A stretch of 31,765 nucleotides of DNA, from NCBI RefSeq assembly GCF_002104995.1, contig NW_024468361.1, positions 1 through 31,765 of the forward strand, given 5' to 3'. Made by a program: the position numbers and the translations under genes. The first letter of the stretch is position 1. Every line of letters begins with the position of its first letter. This document shows, piece after piece, positions 20,843-30,433 of this stretch. The stretch is from Linderina pennispora. Taxonomy: Eukaryota > Kickxellomycota > Kickxellomycetes > Kickxellales > Kickxellaceae. The notes below the pieces were generated by a model that did not search any database, had not been told where the DNA came from, and worked only from the letters and a program-made list of their open reading frames with translations.

Positions 20843-21808
20843 TTAGCGCCGACGGCGACTGGAACTGCGACGGCGACTGGAACTGCGACGGCGGCTGGAG
20901 CTGCGCCTGCGTGGCCTGCGCTCGCGGTAATAGTAGTCGTCGTCCTCGCTATCTCTGCGGCGACGCGACCTGGCATACCGCGCACCGGCATCTCTGCTGC
21001 GCTCCCTGCTGCGCTCCCTCCTGGCCCTCTCCTCCGGCCGGTACTTCTCCTCAACACGGTCCTGTGCCTCCCTAACTCTCCTCATGGCCTCCCCGGGTCT
21101 GACCTTCCCCAGCACCGGCCACGCAATCCCCTCACTGACGGTTTTCCCCGCCTGATTCGCCGGGTCCAGGCTGCTCGGCAGCGATGCAACTGCCGCCAAA
21201 GTCGCCACCTGCGGCACCGCCGGCGCCCTGACCATCGGCTTGTTAATCGCATTCTTGGACCGGTTCACCTTCAGCGCCCGCTCACCCATCACCTGCCCGT
21301 TCATTGCCAGCGCATTGTTGGCCGTCTGCGTGTCGGCGAACTCGACAAAGGCGAAGCGCGTCATTTGCTGCCCGTCGCCGGCCATCTTGACATACGCCAC
21401 GGGCCCGCAGCTCGTGAAAAACGTCAGCAGCGCGTGCTCGTCCACCATGGCCGGGATGTTGCCCACGTAGACCGTCCGCGATATCTCCTCTTGCCGCCCG
21501 GCCTCGGTGCATGTGCGACGGTAGCCGCGCGCTGCCATCATCGCCACCACCGGTGCGTTCGCCAGCGCCTGCCCGGGCTGCGAGTCGCCCAGCGACGTCA
21601 CCGTGAGCGCGCGCTCGGCCAGCTCCGTCCCCGACAGAAACAGCGCCGGCTTGACTGACGATGCTGAGGCGAACTCTATTGTCGCTTCCTGCATGTCGCT
21701 GGTCTTGGTCAGCGCCAGCGCCTTGATTTCGCCCAGGAACTCAAACAGCGTCCGCAGCACCGCCTCGTCCACCAGCAGGGAAATGTTCGTTACCTTGACA
21801 GAAGCCAT
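20843..21808 (-). CDS. SREK1-like SR splicing regulator (two RRMs and RS tail)
   Basis: 321 residues. A first degenerate RRM (residues about 3-75, starting SVKVTNISLLVDEAVL) is followed by a canonical RRM (about 108-187) with RNP2 VYVGNIP and RNP1 RFAFVEFA. The string FFTSCGPVAYVKMAGD and the end LKVNRSKNAINKP closely fit the second RRM of SREK1/SRrp86-type SR proteins. The C-terminus (about 235-321) is Arg/Ser/Glu-rich and finishes in three RRRSSS units. It is expected in the nucleus, in splice-site choice; phosphorylation of the RS tail by SR kinases is the usual control. It is transcribed divergently from the JTB-like gene with only 140 bases between the starts, so the promoter is shared. 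The frame is intact. Confidence 0.88.
   Translation of the reverse strand: MASVKVTNISLLVDEAVLRTLFEFLGEIKALALTKTSDMQEATIEFASASSVKPALFLSGTELAERALTVTSLGDSQPGQALANAPVVAMMAARGYRRTCTEAGRQEEISRTVYVGNIPAMVDEHALLTFFTSCGPVAYVKMAGDGQQMTRFAFVEFADTQTANNALAMNGQVMGERALKVNRSKNAINKPMVRAPAVPQVATLAAVASLPSSLDPANQAGKTVSEGIAWPVLGKVRPGEAMRRVREAQDRVEEKYRPEERARRERSRERSRDAGARYARSRRRRDSEDDDYYYRERRPRRRSSSRRRSSSRRRSSSRRRR
20851..20906. repeat. Threefold 18-base tandem repeat in the RS tail
   Basis: The unit CGACGGCGACTGGAACTG occurs three times in a row, the third slightly changed. On the minus strand it encodes the repeated RRRSSS of the SR protein tail. Copy-number variation here would lengthen or shorten the RS domain in frame. 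Confidence 0.8.
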
Positions 21809-21948
21809 TCAGAAGAGAAAAAGTAGCAAAAAAAGCGAAGCAAAAGAAAGCAGCAAGGATTTTCCTTTGGGTGCATGGCGCGCCTATGCTTTGAGCTTGC
21901 AAGCCTCCTTCTCCTCCGCTCTCCAACCCCTTTCCGCGCTTTCTTCCA

Positions 21949-22260
21949 ATGGACGACTACTCGAATGAATACACATGCCGCCTGATCAGCAAATGCCAGG
22001 CCTGTGCGCCCTCAGAGCTGAACCAGCCGTTCTGCAAGCTGAACGGATACAAGCAGGAGGTCGCCTGCGAATGGAACGGCACCGTGCCAAAGGACTACCA
22101 GGACTCGCACCAGCTGCCCGAGTACCAGGAATGCGCCCACCCCGAGGAGAAGGACCGCAGGGACTTTTTCCGAAACGAATTTCTCTTCATCGTCCTCGGC
22201 ATTGCCGCCTTCGCCGTGTACGTCTGGCGGAAAAAGCGCATCGGCTACTCCAGGGTCTGA
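21949..22260 (+). CDS. JTB-like small single-pass membrane protein
   Basis: 103 residues. A cysteine-rich N-terminal ectodomain (residues 1-73) contains six cysteines (YTCRLISKCQAC..., FCKLNGYK, VACEWNG, QECAHPEE). It is followed by one membrane helix (about residues 76-93, FLFIVLGIAAFAVYVW) and a basic cytosolic tail RKKRIGYSRV. The CxxxxxCxxC start, the YKQEVAC strand and the helix followed by basic residues match the jumping-translocation-breakpoint (JTB) family. Animal JTB is linked to cytokinesis and mitochondria; the fungal function is unknown. There is no classical signal peptide, so it may insert N-out with the helix as anchor. It is divergent from the SR gene (140 bases) and convergent with the phosphatase gene (108 bases). 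Confidence 0.75.
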   Translation: MDDYSNEYTCRLISKCQACAPSELNQPFCKLNGYKQEVACEWNGTVPKDYQDSHQLPEYQECAHPEEKDRRDFFRNEFLFIVLGIAAFAVYVWRKKRIGYSRV

Positions 22261-22368
22261 GGTCCAAGGGCTGTTGACATTTTTTGTAAGAGAGTACATA
22301 CGGTTCGGCTAAAAAGTAAAAAGTTGATGTGGTATGGAAAGAGGGAAGGAGAGAGCCACTGCGGAGCA

Positions 22369-24333
22369 TTAGTCTGCTGGCGTAGGATTCCGGTCCTGCA
22401 CCATGTGCTGCTTGAGCTTGGATCCCCGCGGCGGTGTGCCATGAAGCACATGCTCGTCCTGCTGCTGCGCGGCGGGCGGCGACTCATCCGACACGTCGTC
22501 GTCGTCGTCGTCATCGTCATCGTCCTCCAGCAGCGTCTCATTCAGCTCGTCCTTGTCCACCACGCGCTGCCGCGGCTTCTTCGCGCCGTTCGCTGTCGGA
22601 ATCGCCATCGGCTGCGTGGCTGCCGCTGCTGCCGAGTCAGCCGCATCAGAAGCACCAGCCATCGCCTCCTCCTGCTCCTGCTGCTCCTTCAGCGCCTTCT
22701 CCGCCGCGGCTTCGTTCATCAGCGCCTCCGCCTGCTGCCGCTTTGACCAAAAGTTCGCCTCCACGCGCGCCATGCAGCTGCTCAGGTTCTCCATCAGCGG
22801 CTTCAGGATCTCAAACGAGCACAGCAGCTGCTCGTTCACGTTCATCACGGCCCCCGAGTTGTCGAACTCGCCGCAGTAGTTGGGCGCCGAAAACACCGTC
22901 ACCAGCTGCCGCCCGTGGAAAAACTCGTACCCGTCCTCGACCACCATGTGCGCGCGGCAGATCAGGTCAAAGTCCATGCGCCGCAGGAAGTCGGTGATCA
23001 CGCTCTTGCCGAAGCAGTACGAGACCCCGCGCTCGTTCTCCTCCCAGTCCGCTGCCGTGTCGGACGGGTCGGACCACAGCAGGTCGTTCAGCACCCCGTG
23101 GTCCGGCACATCGCATGGCCGCGCCAGCTGCCGGATCTGATCCATGCTGGTCAGGTCTGGCGACAGCCCGCCATGCACGCAGAAGATCTTGGATGCCACC
23201 ACCGCCGCAATCGGCAGCGCATTAAACGTGTTGATGAACGCCTTCCACACCTTGACATTGCACCGGCGCTTGCACTCGTCGTAGAACCCATACACCCGCG
23301 TCACATTCGCACACTCGTGGTTGCCGCGCAGCAAAAAGAAGTTGTCTGGGTACTTGATCTTGAAGCACATCAGCAGCAGGATCGTCTCCAGCGACTGCTT
23401 GCCGCGGTCCACGTAGTCGCCCATAAACAGGTAGTTGCAGTGCGGCGGATACCCGCACTTGTCAAACAGCCGCAGCAGATCCGTGTACTGCCCGTGGATG
23501 TCGCCCGTGATTTTCACCGGCGCTGCCAGCTCCAGCAGCGTCGGCTGCGCCAGGAACACCTCGCGCGCGGCCTGGCACACCGCGATGATCTCAGAGTTGC
23601 GCAGGCACACGCTCTTGGTGACCTTGCCGCTGAACCCGGCGTCCAGCAGCCGGAAAATCATGTCGTCCACGCTGAACTGCTTTGGCTTCTCTGCGTGCTT
23701 GATTATCGCAAACTCGGCTCCGCTCGGCGTCGACACGTACTCGGTCAGCGCCATCCGCCCTCCTCGCGCAGCGCCGGCAGCCGCTCCCCCGCATACGCCG
23801 TCCCGGGCCCGCCCGTCAGAATCGACGTCCCCGGCAGGTCGCAGTACGACCGCGGCGTCGCCGCCCCCGGCGTCCGCACCGTCCCCTCCTCCACTCCTTC
23901 TATCGCCGGACGATACCTTCTTCTTGCGCCCGCGCATCCGCCCGCCCAGCGACATCCGTGACTCCCGCGTTCCTGTCATCTGCAGCGGAAAATACTCTCC
24001 ACGCGGTCCCGACAACGAGCCGGGCGTCGCTGGCGTGCTGCTTACCGCCCCCACCGAGCCTGGCACCGCAATCGGCGACGATACCCCGGCCCGGTTCACC
24101 ATGGGCGATGGCAGCGCCCCCGCCAGCGATGGTCGTGCGGGCTTGCTGCTGTCACGCGTCGATGCTGCTGCTGCTGCTGCTGTGGTGGTCGTGTTGGTGG
24201 TGTTGGTAGTACTAGTTCCGGTTGTGTCCGACGACGCCCGCACAATGCTGGCTGGCACCGCGCTGTCGCTCGTGTCTTCGGACGCCCGCCCGCCCTTGCG
24301 CGCCTTTATTGCCTTGGACGGCGCGTTTCCCAT
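22369..24333 (-). CDS. PPZ1: PPZ-type serine/threonine phosphatase (PP1 family)
   Basis: 654 residues as read. The start MGNAPSK carries an N-myristoylation signal (Gly2), as in yeast Ppz1/Ppz2. Residues 2-200 are a Ser/Thr/Ala/Gly-rich disordered extension. The PP1-like catalytic core spans about residues 215-510 with metal-binding motifs GDIHGQ (Asp278, His280), GDYVDRG and RGNHE, and the [11 protein letters not shown] loop. PPZ enzymes regulate K+ and Na+ homeostasis and the cell wall and are inhibited by Hal3-type subunits. Unusually, the core is followed by a tail of about 140 residues that is coiled-coil-like, then has a run of ten Asp, then ends NPTPAD. The stretch from about 23755 to 23920 reads more naturally in another frame ([17 protein letters not shown]), so two compensating indels may garble residues around 140-192. 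Confidence 0.88.
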   Translation of the reverse strand: MGNAPSKAIKARKGGRASEDTSDSAVPASIVRASSDTTGTSTTNTTNTTTTAAAAAASTRDSSKPARPSLAGALPSPMVNRAGVSSPIAVPGSVGAVSSTPATPGSLSGPRGEYFPLQMTGTRESRMSLGGRMRGRKKKVSSGDRRSGGGDGADAGGGDAAVVLRPAGDVDSDGRARDGVCGGAAAGAARGGRMALTEYVSTPSGAEFAIIKHAEKPKQFSVDDMIFRLLDAGFSGKVTKSVCLRNSEIIAVCQAAREVFLAQPTLLELAAPVKITGDIHGQYTDLLRLFDKCGYPPHCNYLFMGDYVDRGKQSLETILLLMCFKIKYPDNFFLLRGNHECANVTRVYGFYDECKRRCNVKVWKAFINTFNALPIAAVVASKIFCVHGGLSPDLTSMDQIRQLARPCDVPDHGVLNDLLWSDPSDTAADWEENERGVSYCFGKSVITDFLRRMDFDLICRAHMVVEDGYEFFHGRQLVTVFSAPNYCGEFDNSGAVMNVNEQLLCSFEILKPLMENLSSCMARVEANFWSKRQQAEALMNEAAAEKALKEQQEQEEAMAGASDAADSAAAAATQPMAIPTANGAKKPRQRVVDKDELNETLLEDDDDDDDDDDVSDESPPAAQQQDEHVLHGTPPRGSKLKQHMVQDRNPTPAD

Positions 24334-24824
24334 GGTCTGGTTTTTGCTAGCGTGTGGTCCTGCCGAGTCCGAAATTGACGGCGAGCAAAAGAGATGGTGG
24401 CGAATTGGTCTTTTTTGTTGTCTTTGTCAGCCAAAAGCTGTAGATACTACTTTTTTTTTTTGTTCTTGGCCAGAAAGTGTGCGAGGGGGTGTAGTGCGTG
24501 CAGTTATAACAATATGTAGAGGAAGTCTATAATTGGTAGAAGTTTTAACGGTGAACGGTATAGAAACAAAAATAGATAGAGGGAAAGAGCAGAGGAGCAG
24601 GAAAAAGAGGGAGAAACAGCGCTCATGCTAAGAAGCCCATGTGCTGTGGTCGCTAATTTTCATATTGCTTCTTTTGGGCCTGTGCAAGCTAATGCTAGCC
24701 CGCCGATCGTTTTTTACGACTCAGGTTCAGAATGGCCAGCAAGAATGAGCCGGGTTTTGGTCAGATAGACATGATCCTCTGGGTTGAATTCAGGTAAAGA
24801 AAAGGTGAACAGAAATGCACTACC
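24334..24824. other. Promoter of the PPZ gene and 3' flank of the eIF4B-like gene
   Basis: No gene. There is a T10 run near 24451-24460 and A/G-rich sequence at 24560-24620. On the minus strand these give pyrimidine-rich leader sequence for the phosphatase. Confidence 0.5.
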
Positions 24825-26063
24825 TCAGCGCCGCCAGCTGCCGCCGTCGTCGCCGGTTCGGCCTTCGCGCTTGAAGAACCCGCCGGTCGTCCTGCCGCCG
24901 CGCGCCGCACCCTGGCCGCTTCCGCGGCGCTCAGTCTCGGGCGCCCTGCGCGGCTGCTGGGGCTTCTCGCCGGCCACCTGGCTCCAGCCCTCATCGCCCT
25001 CGCCAGCCTCCTTGGCCGGCTCGTCGGCGGGCTTCCTGGCCGGCTCGTCGGTGGGCTTCTTGGCCATCCTCCACGACGCAGCCTGCTCGGCCTGGGTGGG
25101 CGTGCGGGGAGCGCGCGGCTCGCGGCTTGCCGACCGCTCCCTAGGCGGCTGGTACTCGCGCGGCGTGCGCGGCGGACCCCACTCGGCATCGCGGCTCTCG
25201 CGCCGCCACTGCGAGCGCTCCTCGCGCGGCTCGCCGGCATTGCTGGGGGTGCGCGCCAAAGCGGTCGCTAAAGGCTGCGCGGCGCGGCGAGCTCTCGCCC
25301 GAGACCGGCTCGCGGTGGACGCGCCAGTCCGACGCGCCCTCGGCAACCGACGGCTCGCGCGGCTCACGCGGCTCCCGGGGCTCCCGGGCCTCGGAGCGCC
25401 CGAACCCGCTGCTGGTGCGCGACCCGAACGGGCTGGCGGCGCCCGGCTCGCGACGCCAGTTGGAAGCTCCCGACGGCCGCTCCTCGCGCTGCTCCGACAC
25501 GTTGACGCGGATCTGGCGGCCGCTGAACTCAGCTCCGTCCTTCTCCACCGCCTGCTTCAGGTCCTCCAAGGTCTCAAACTCAACATACCCGAATCCCTTC
25601 AGCCGCTCCGTCGCGTGGTCGCGGATCAGCCGCACCGTTGTGACGCCCGAGAAGAAGTCGCGCAGCTGGTCCTCGTCCACGCTGAACGGCAGGTTGCCCA
25701 CAAATGATGTGAAGGGAGGGTTGGTCGGGAATTCTACCGGCCCGCGCGGCTCGCGTGGCTCGCGCGCCGCCCACGACTCGCTGCTGCGCCCCACCATGTC
25801 CTTGCGATCCGGTGCGTCCGCCAGCGAGCTGCGCGGCGCTGCCACCGCCATCGGCGCCGAGGGCAGCTCCATATCCTCGTCCGCCCACGACGACGTCGTC
25901 GGGCCGTCGTTCAGAAAGTCGTTCAGACTCATCTTCTGTCCCTTGTTTCCCTTCTTCTTGGCTACACCGCACACGCACACCCGGTCACATTAGCAGCAAG
26001 TGGACCTTTGCATATATCGCATGGTCTTCAAAATATACTCATATATGTATACGCACCAGGCAT
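24825..26063 (-). CDS. TIF3: eIF4B/Tif3-like translation initiation factor, with intron and one frame break
   Basis: An RNA-binding protein of about 380 residues. It starts (after splicing) MPAKKKGNKGQKMSLNDFLN, the KKKG...KMSL...F opening typical of fungal eIF4B. One RRM follows (FTSFVGNLPFSVDEDQL as RNP2 region, LKGFGYVEFET as RNP1). The C-terminal half is Arg/Glu/Pro-rich with repeated SxxWRR-type units (SNWRREPG, SDWRVHRE, SQWRRESR, SWRR at the end), as in yeast Tif3. It stimulates eIF4A helicase and mRNA recruitment. Exon 1 is seven bases (26063-26057), then a 95-base intron (26056-25962) with GTGCGT donor and TAG acceptor. The frame breaks near 25245-25258 at a G5 run; the new frame runs to 24825 without another break. 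Both halves keep the same repeat chemistry, so one indel is the simplest reading. Confidence 0.82.
25962..26056 (-). other. Predicted intron in the eIF4B-like gene
   Basis: A GTGCGT donor directly follows ATGCCTG. A branch-like GCTAATG lies about 40 bases before the GTGTAG acceptor. Splicing gives MPAKKKG; without it the frame has only an unnatural MCVCGV start. This is the only intron I can support in the window. Confidence 0.6.
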
Positions 26064-26453
26064 GGTTTTATTTCTTTTTCAGGCTCCTTTTCTTGTGGTA
26101 TGTGCGTCTGTGGCTGCTGTGCTGATGTCGAAATCCGCCTGTGTGCTTCTTCCCCTGTGCTTGTCTCGCGACCCGTGTACAAGTGCTGAAGCGTTCAATT
26201 CAGAATAAAAGAAAGACCGAAAAGTATCGAGGGAAGGAAAGGAAAGCGCTGGAATGCTAAGAATAAAAATCCCTTTTTGCTGGGCGATGGGATTTTTTTT
26301 TCGTTCACCCCAACAAAATTTTTCTCTTTTCCATTTGGCTCTCCAACCGCGCCCGACCCAGTGTTTTGCTGCCGATTAGCCCTGCCCTCTTGCCTGATTC
26401 CGGCATCCCCTCGGTTACCCGTTTCCCCGATACCTCCCAGAAAAATATCCCAA
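26064..26453. promoter_or_regulatory. Divergent promoter region between eIF4B-like gene and HIS6
   Basis: About 390 bases separate the two starts. The part nearest HIS6 has T-rich and C/T-rich leader sequence (26280-26440). No Gcn4-type TGACTC site was noticed. Confidence 0.45.
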
Positions 26454-27230
26454 ATGCACTCCAAATTCCGTCCATGCATTGACCTGCACAGCGGCCAGGT
26501 CAAGCAGATCGTCGGCGGCACCCTGCACGAGCACAACGACAGCACGCTGAAGACCAACTTTGTGTCCGCCCACCCATCAGACTACTACGCGGCGCTCTAC
26601 CGCCAGCACAACCTCACCGGCGGCCACGTTATCATGCTGGGCGCGAACAACGAAGCCGCCGCGCAGTCTGCCCTGCAGGCATGGCCGGACCGCCTGCAGG
26701 TCGGCGGCGGGATCACGTCGAGCAACGCGCAGGAGTGGATTGCGCGCGGCGCGCAAAAGGTCATAATCACCAGCTGGCTGTTCCCCGAAGCGCGGTTTTC
26801 GCTGGAGCGCCTGAAGGAAGTCAGCAGGCTGGTCGGCAGGGACCGCCTGGTGGTGGATCTGAGCTGCCGCCGGCGCCCGGACGGCTGGGTCGTGGCCATG
26901 AACAAGTGGCAGACCATGACCGACATGGTGATTGGCAGGGAGGAGCTGGAATTGCTGGCCGAGTTTTGCTCCGAGTTCCTGATCCACGCTGCTGACGTCG
27001 AGGGCCTATGCAACGGCATTGATGCCGAGCTTGTCGAGGCCCTGGCCCAGTGGTCGCCGATTCCCGTCACCTACGCAGGCGGCGCCAGGACCGTCGAAGA
27101 CTTGGCGCTGGTCACCGAGCTGTCGCGCGGCAAGGTCGACCTGACTATCGGCAGTGCCCTGGATATCTTTGGCGGCGACAAAATCAAATTTGCAGACTGC
27201 GTCAAGTGGAACCAGACTGGGCAGCTGTAG
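26454..27230 (+). CDS. HIS6: Phosphoribosylformimino-AICAR ribotide isomerase (histidine synthesis)
   Basis: 258 residues, intact, with a (beta/alpha)8 barrel of the HisA/His6 family. It opens [20 protein letters not shown], with Asp10 as the first catalytic acid; the second is Asp135 in LVVDLSCRR. Phosphate-binding glycine motifs are QVGGGI and TYAGGAR, and the C-terminal [11 protein letters not shown] is also typical. The enzyme performs the fourth step of histidine synthesis: isomerisation of ProFAR to PRFAR in the cytosol. Length matches fungal His6. The ATG at 26454 is chosen because the family starts directly at the first strand. It runs codirectionally with the O-mannosyltransferase gene 304 bases downstream. 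Confidence 0.95.
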   Translation: MHSKFRPCIDLHSGQVKQIVGGTLHEHNDSTLKTNFVSAHPSDYYAALYRQHNLTGGHVIMLGANNEAAAQSALQAWPDRLQVGGGITSSNAQEWIARGAQKVIITSWLFPEARFSLERLKEVSRLVGRDRLVVDLSCRRRPDGWVVAMNKWQTMTDMVIGREELELLAEFCSEFLIHAADVEGLCNGIDAELVEALAQWSPIPVTYAGGARTVEDLALVTELSRGKVDLTIGSALDIFGGDKIKFADCVKWNQTGQL

Positions 27231-27534
27231 GGCCCCTCTCTGCTGGAATGCACGGGAAACAGTATCGTTTGGAAATAGACGTAGTGTGATGTTTACTGGT
27301 TTGAAATCATCATATGGCTGGCATGTGCAACGTTGCATGGAAAATGCTGAAATCGCCCCGGGAATGTCGCACTGCATCCCACTGAACGTCATCGCAGCTC
27401 AGAATCTTCACCCCTCCCCAGCGGAATCGCAAGCATGGGCTGAGGCGGCTCCGTCTCCTCTCCTCCCTTCTCTCTTCAGCGAATTCCTTTTTTATTCCTT
27501 TCTCTTGCACAATCCTGCCTTTTTTCACCACGGG
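27231..27534. other. HIS6 3' flank and O-mannosyltransferase promoter
   Basis: About 300 bases. The second half is C/T-rich leader (TCTCCTCTCCTCCC). The frame of the next gene stays open through it, but the product there has no family character. Confidence 0.5.
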
Positions 27535-30148
27535 ATGACTCAGGAAATGAGCAATTCCGAGAAACGCAGCCCGCTCCCCAAGGGCCACAGCATGCGTCCG
27601 GACACAAGCAGCGCTCCCGCAAAACAGCAGCAGCAGCAGCAGCAGCAGCCCGCATCGCATCTGTTTTTCACCGAATGGACCTTCACTACGGCCGACGCGC
27701 TAGTCCTTCTCCTGACCACCGCGCTGGCCGTGATCGTCCGCTGCCACAGCCTGGCGACACCAGGCCAGGTGGTCTTCGATGAAGTGCATTTCGGCAAGTT
27801 TGCCGGAAAGTACATCAACGGCACGTACTTTTACGACCTGCACCCGCCGCTGGCCAAGATGATGTTTGCAGCAGCCGGCAAGCTGGCCGGGTACGACGGT
27901 ATGTTTGACTTCAAGTCGATCGGGCTGGACTACGAGGCTGCCGGGGTTCCGTATGTCGGCATGCGGCTGATGCCGGCCTTGCTGGGAGTGGTCACAGTGC
28001 CTGCCGCATACGTGACGGCGCGTGCCTGCGGGTATCTCTGGGACACCGGTCTGCTGGCCGCCCTGCTGGTGTGCTTCGAGAACGGGCTGGTGACGCAGTC
28101 GCGGCTGATCCTGCTGGACTCGCCGCTGGTGTTCTTCACGGCCCTGTCGCTGACCTCCTGGTCGATGTTCTGGACCAAGCAAGGCCGGCCGTTTTCCCTG
28201 GGCTGGTGGGCCTGGCTGCTCACCACCGGCTGCATGATGGGCTGTGCTGCCAGCTGCAAGTGGGTCGGCCTGTTCCTGTTCCCGGCCATCGGGCTCTCGA
28301 CCATCTGCGATCTGTGGGAGAAAATCGCCGACCAGAGGATCTCGCCCACGCGGTGGTTCGCGCACTTCTTTGCGCGCGCCGTCGGTCTGCTGGCCGTTCC
28401 GCTGGTCGTCTATCTGTTCTGGTTCCAGGTCCACTTCCTGGTTCTCTCAAAGACCGGTGATGCCGCGCCCATGATGACCCCCGAGTTCCAGGCCACGCTC
28501 AAGGGCGGGCTCGATGTGTCCACCGACCGCGACGTGTACTATGGCTCGGAGATCCGCATCCGCCACAGCAACTCGCGCTCCGGCTACCTGCACTCGCACC
28601 ACCACCCGTGGAAGCACGAGAAGGGCAGCGGCCAGCAGCAGATCACAATCTACGGCTACGCGGACCCGAACAACGTCTGGGTTGTGTACCCGGCCGTCAA
28701 CAGGACGGTTGACGAGACCGACGGTCCCAGGAAGGTCCAGGGCGGCGATGTCATTCGCCTGCGCCACAAGGGCACTGGCAAGTTCCTGCACTCGCACGAC
28801 AAGAAGCCGGCGCTGACAAACGACGACAACAAGTTCGAGGTCAGCGGCTACGGCTTCCCGGGCTTTGCCGGCGACGCCAACGACAACTTCCGCATCGACA
28901 TCCTGAATGGCGACTCCAAGTCGCCGGGCTCCGACAAGAGCGTGCAGGCGATCTACTCGCGGTTCCGCATTGTCCACACGCGCCTCAACTGCGTCCTGTA
29001 TAACTCGCGGCAGAAGCTGCCCGAGTGGGCGTTCAGCCAGATCGAGGTCAACTGCATGCGGAACTCCCTGCCGCGCATGTCGACGTGGCATGTCGAGTAT
29101 GCCCACCACCCGAACATCACTGCCGACGTGCCCAAGGCCACGTACCGCCCGCTTCACGATGCTGCAGAAGATCTGGGAGTACAACAAGCACATGGCCGAG
29201 AGCAACGAGAGCCTGACTGGCGACCACCCGTTCGCCGCCCGCCCGCAGCACTGGCCATGGCTGAGGCGCGGCACCGCATACTGGGGCGGCCGCGGCAAGT
29301 TCATCTACCAGCTCGGGAACCCGATCATCTGGTGGAGCTCGCTGGCCGCATGTCTGCTGTTCCTGGCCATCCGCCCCGTGCTTTTCCTGCTGGACAAGCG
29401 CCACATCCACCCGACCCTGGGCGGCCAGCGCAGCAAGTACCTGTCGGGCGCCGGCTTCTTCACTGTTGCCTGGCTCTGCCACTATGTGCCGTTCTATCTG
29501 ATGGGCCGCGAGCTGTTCATCCACCATTACTTCCCGGCCCTGTGGATGGCCATCATGGTGCTTGCCTTCACGGTTGATTTGGTGTCCGCGCGCATGCCCA
29601 AGCTCATCCGCTGGTCCATGTACATTGCTGTGCTGGCTGCCGTGCTCTATGCCTTCCAGGTGTTCAGCTTCATCACCTATGCGCGCACCTGGGACAAGGA
29701 GACCTGCGTGAAGAGCAAGTGGCTGAAGACGTGGGACTTTGACTGCGAGCACGCCATTGGCGGTGTCCGCGCTACCGACCCGCCACCCAAGGTCGAGACC
29801 ACCGCCGACGACGAGACGAAGCAGCAGCAGCAGGAGGACGTTGACGTGCCTGAGAATGCCGAGGCTGTTGGTGATGGCGAGATTATCCCGCCCGTTGTCG
29901 AGGAGAAGTCGGCAGGACAACACCGAGGAGAAGCCGCAGGAGAAGGCTGAGGCAAAGGATACGGTGATGCTGTCGCTGATACCGTTGCTGGCGGGCAGAT
30001 CGGTGAGCCTGTCGTGGTGGTTCAGAAGGAGAACCCTGCAGCTGTCCATGTCGAGCCCAAGTTCGAGTCAGTGCACGAGGATGAGGCAACCGAGCTCGAG
30101 TCGATTGCCAACAACGTCGAAGCCGGAGAGAAGCACGACGAGCTCTAG
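27535..30148 (+). CDS. Protein O-mannosyltransferase (GT39) with C-terminal HDEL, frame broken
   Basis: A multi-pass ER enzyme that transfers mannose from dolichyl-phosphate-mannose to Ser/Thr. The start at 27535 precedes a cytosolic tail with eight Gln (CAG repeat 27625-27648). FDEVHFGKFAGKYI in the first luminal loop carries the Asp-Glu catalytic pair, with DLHPPLAKM after it. MIR repeats occupy about residues 325-510 (YLHSHHH, LHSHDKKP). The C-terminal helices run from about 29310 to 29690. The DEVHFG..KYI and GVPYVGMR context suggests the PMT1 subfamily. The frame shifts near 29150 (TYRP to FTMLQKIWEYN), near 29912 and near 29958. The last frame gives an acidic tail ending AGEKHDEL before the TAG at 30146-30148. 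HDEL is an ER-retrieval signal and fits a luminal C-terminus. Subfamily and tail joins are inference. Confidence 0.87.
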
Positions 30149-30433
30149 TTTCTACTACAACCCCCCCCTTTCTCCATTTTTTGTTGCTCGCCCTTTACAA
30201 GAAAGAAAACTCGCTAAATGTCTGAAATGGCGATTATTTTAGTCAAGAATGGGTGTTTACTGCTTTTTGTTTTCGCTTTCTTCCACGGAGTGGTATGCGC
30301 TACTGTTGACAGAAGCGCTGGTGGCCGCGCAGGCGAAAGAATCGGCCTCGCAGCTCAAACAATTCTCTCTACAGCGCCCGATCTCTACACGTTCCTTGAT
30401 ATTTTTTCTACCTCATATATCCACATTAAATTA
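30149..30433. other. Intergenic: PMT 3' flank and GOST-gene promoter
   Basis: About 285 bases. One frame here (from 30218) has a hydrophobic start, but it ends at 30436 without a continuing domain, so I left it out. T-rich sequence and CATATATCC at 30413-30421 lie just before the chosen start of the next gene. Confidence 0.4.

Noticed and set aside
22915-24532. Long plus-strand frames of 348 and 365 codons opposite the phosphatase
   Set aside because: They are antisense shadows produced by the strong GC third-position bias of the minus-strand gene, with no family character.
28447-30049. Long minus-strand frames of 285 and 310 codons opposite the O-mannosyltransferase
   Set aside because: Antisense shadows of a GC-rich gene; the plus strand has clear catalytic and MIR motifs.
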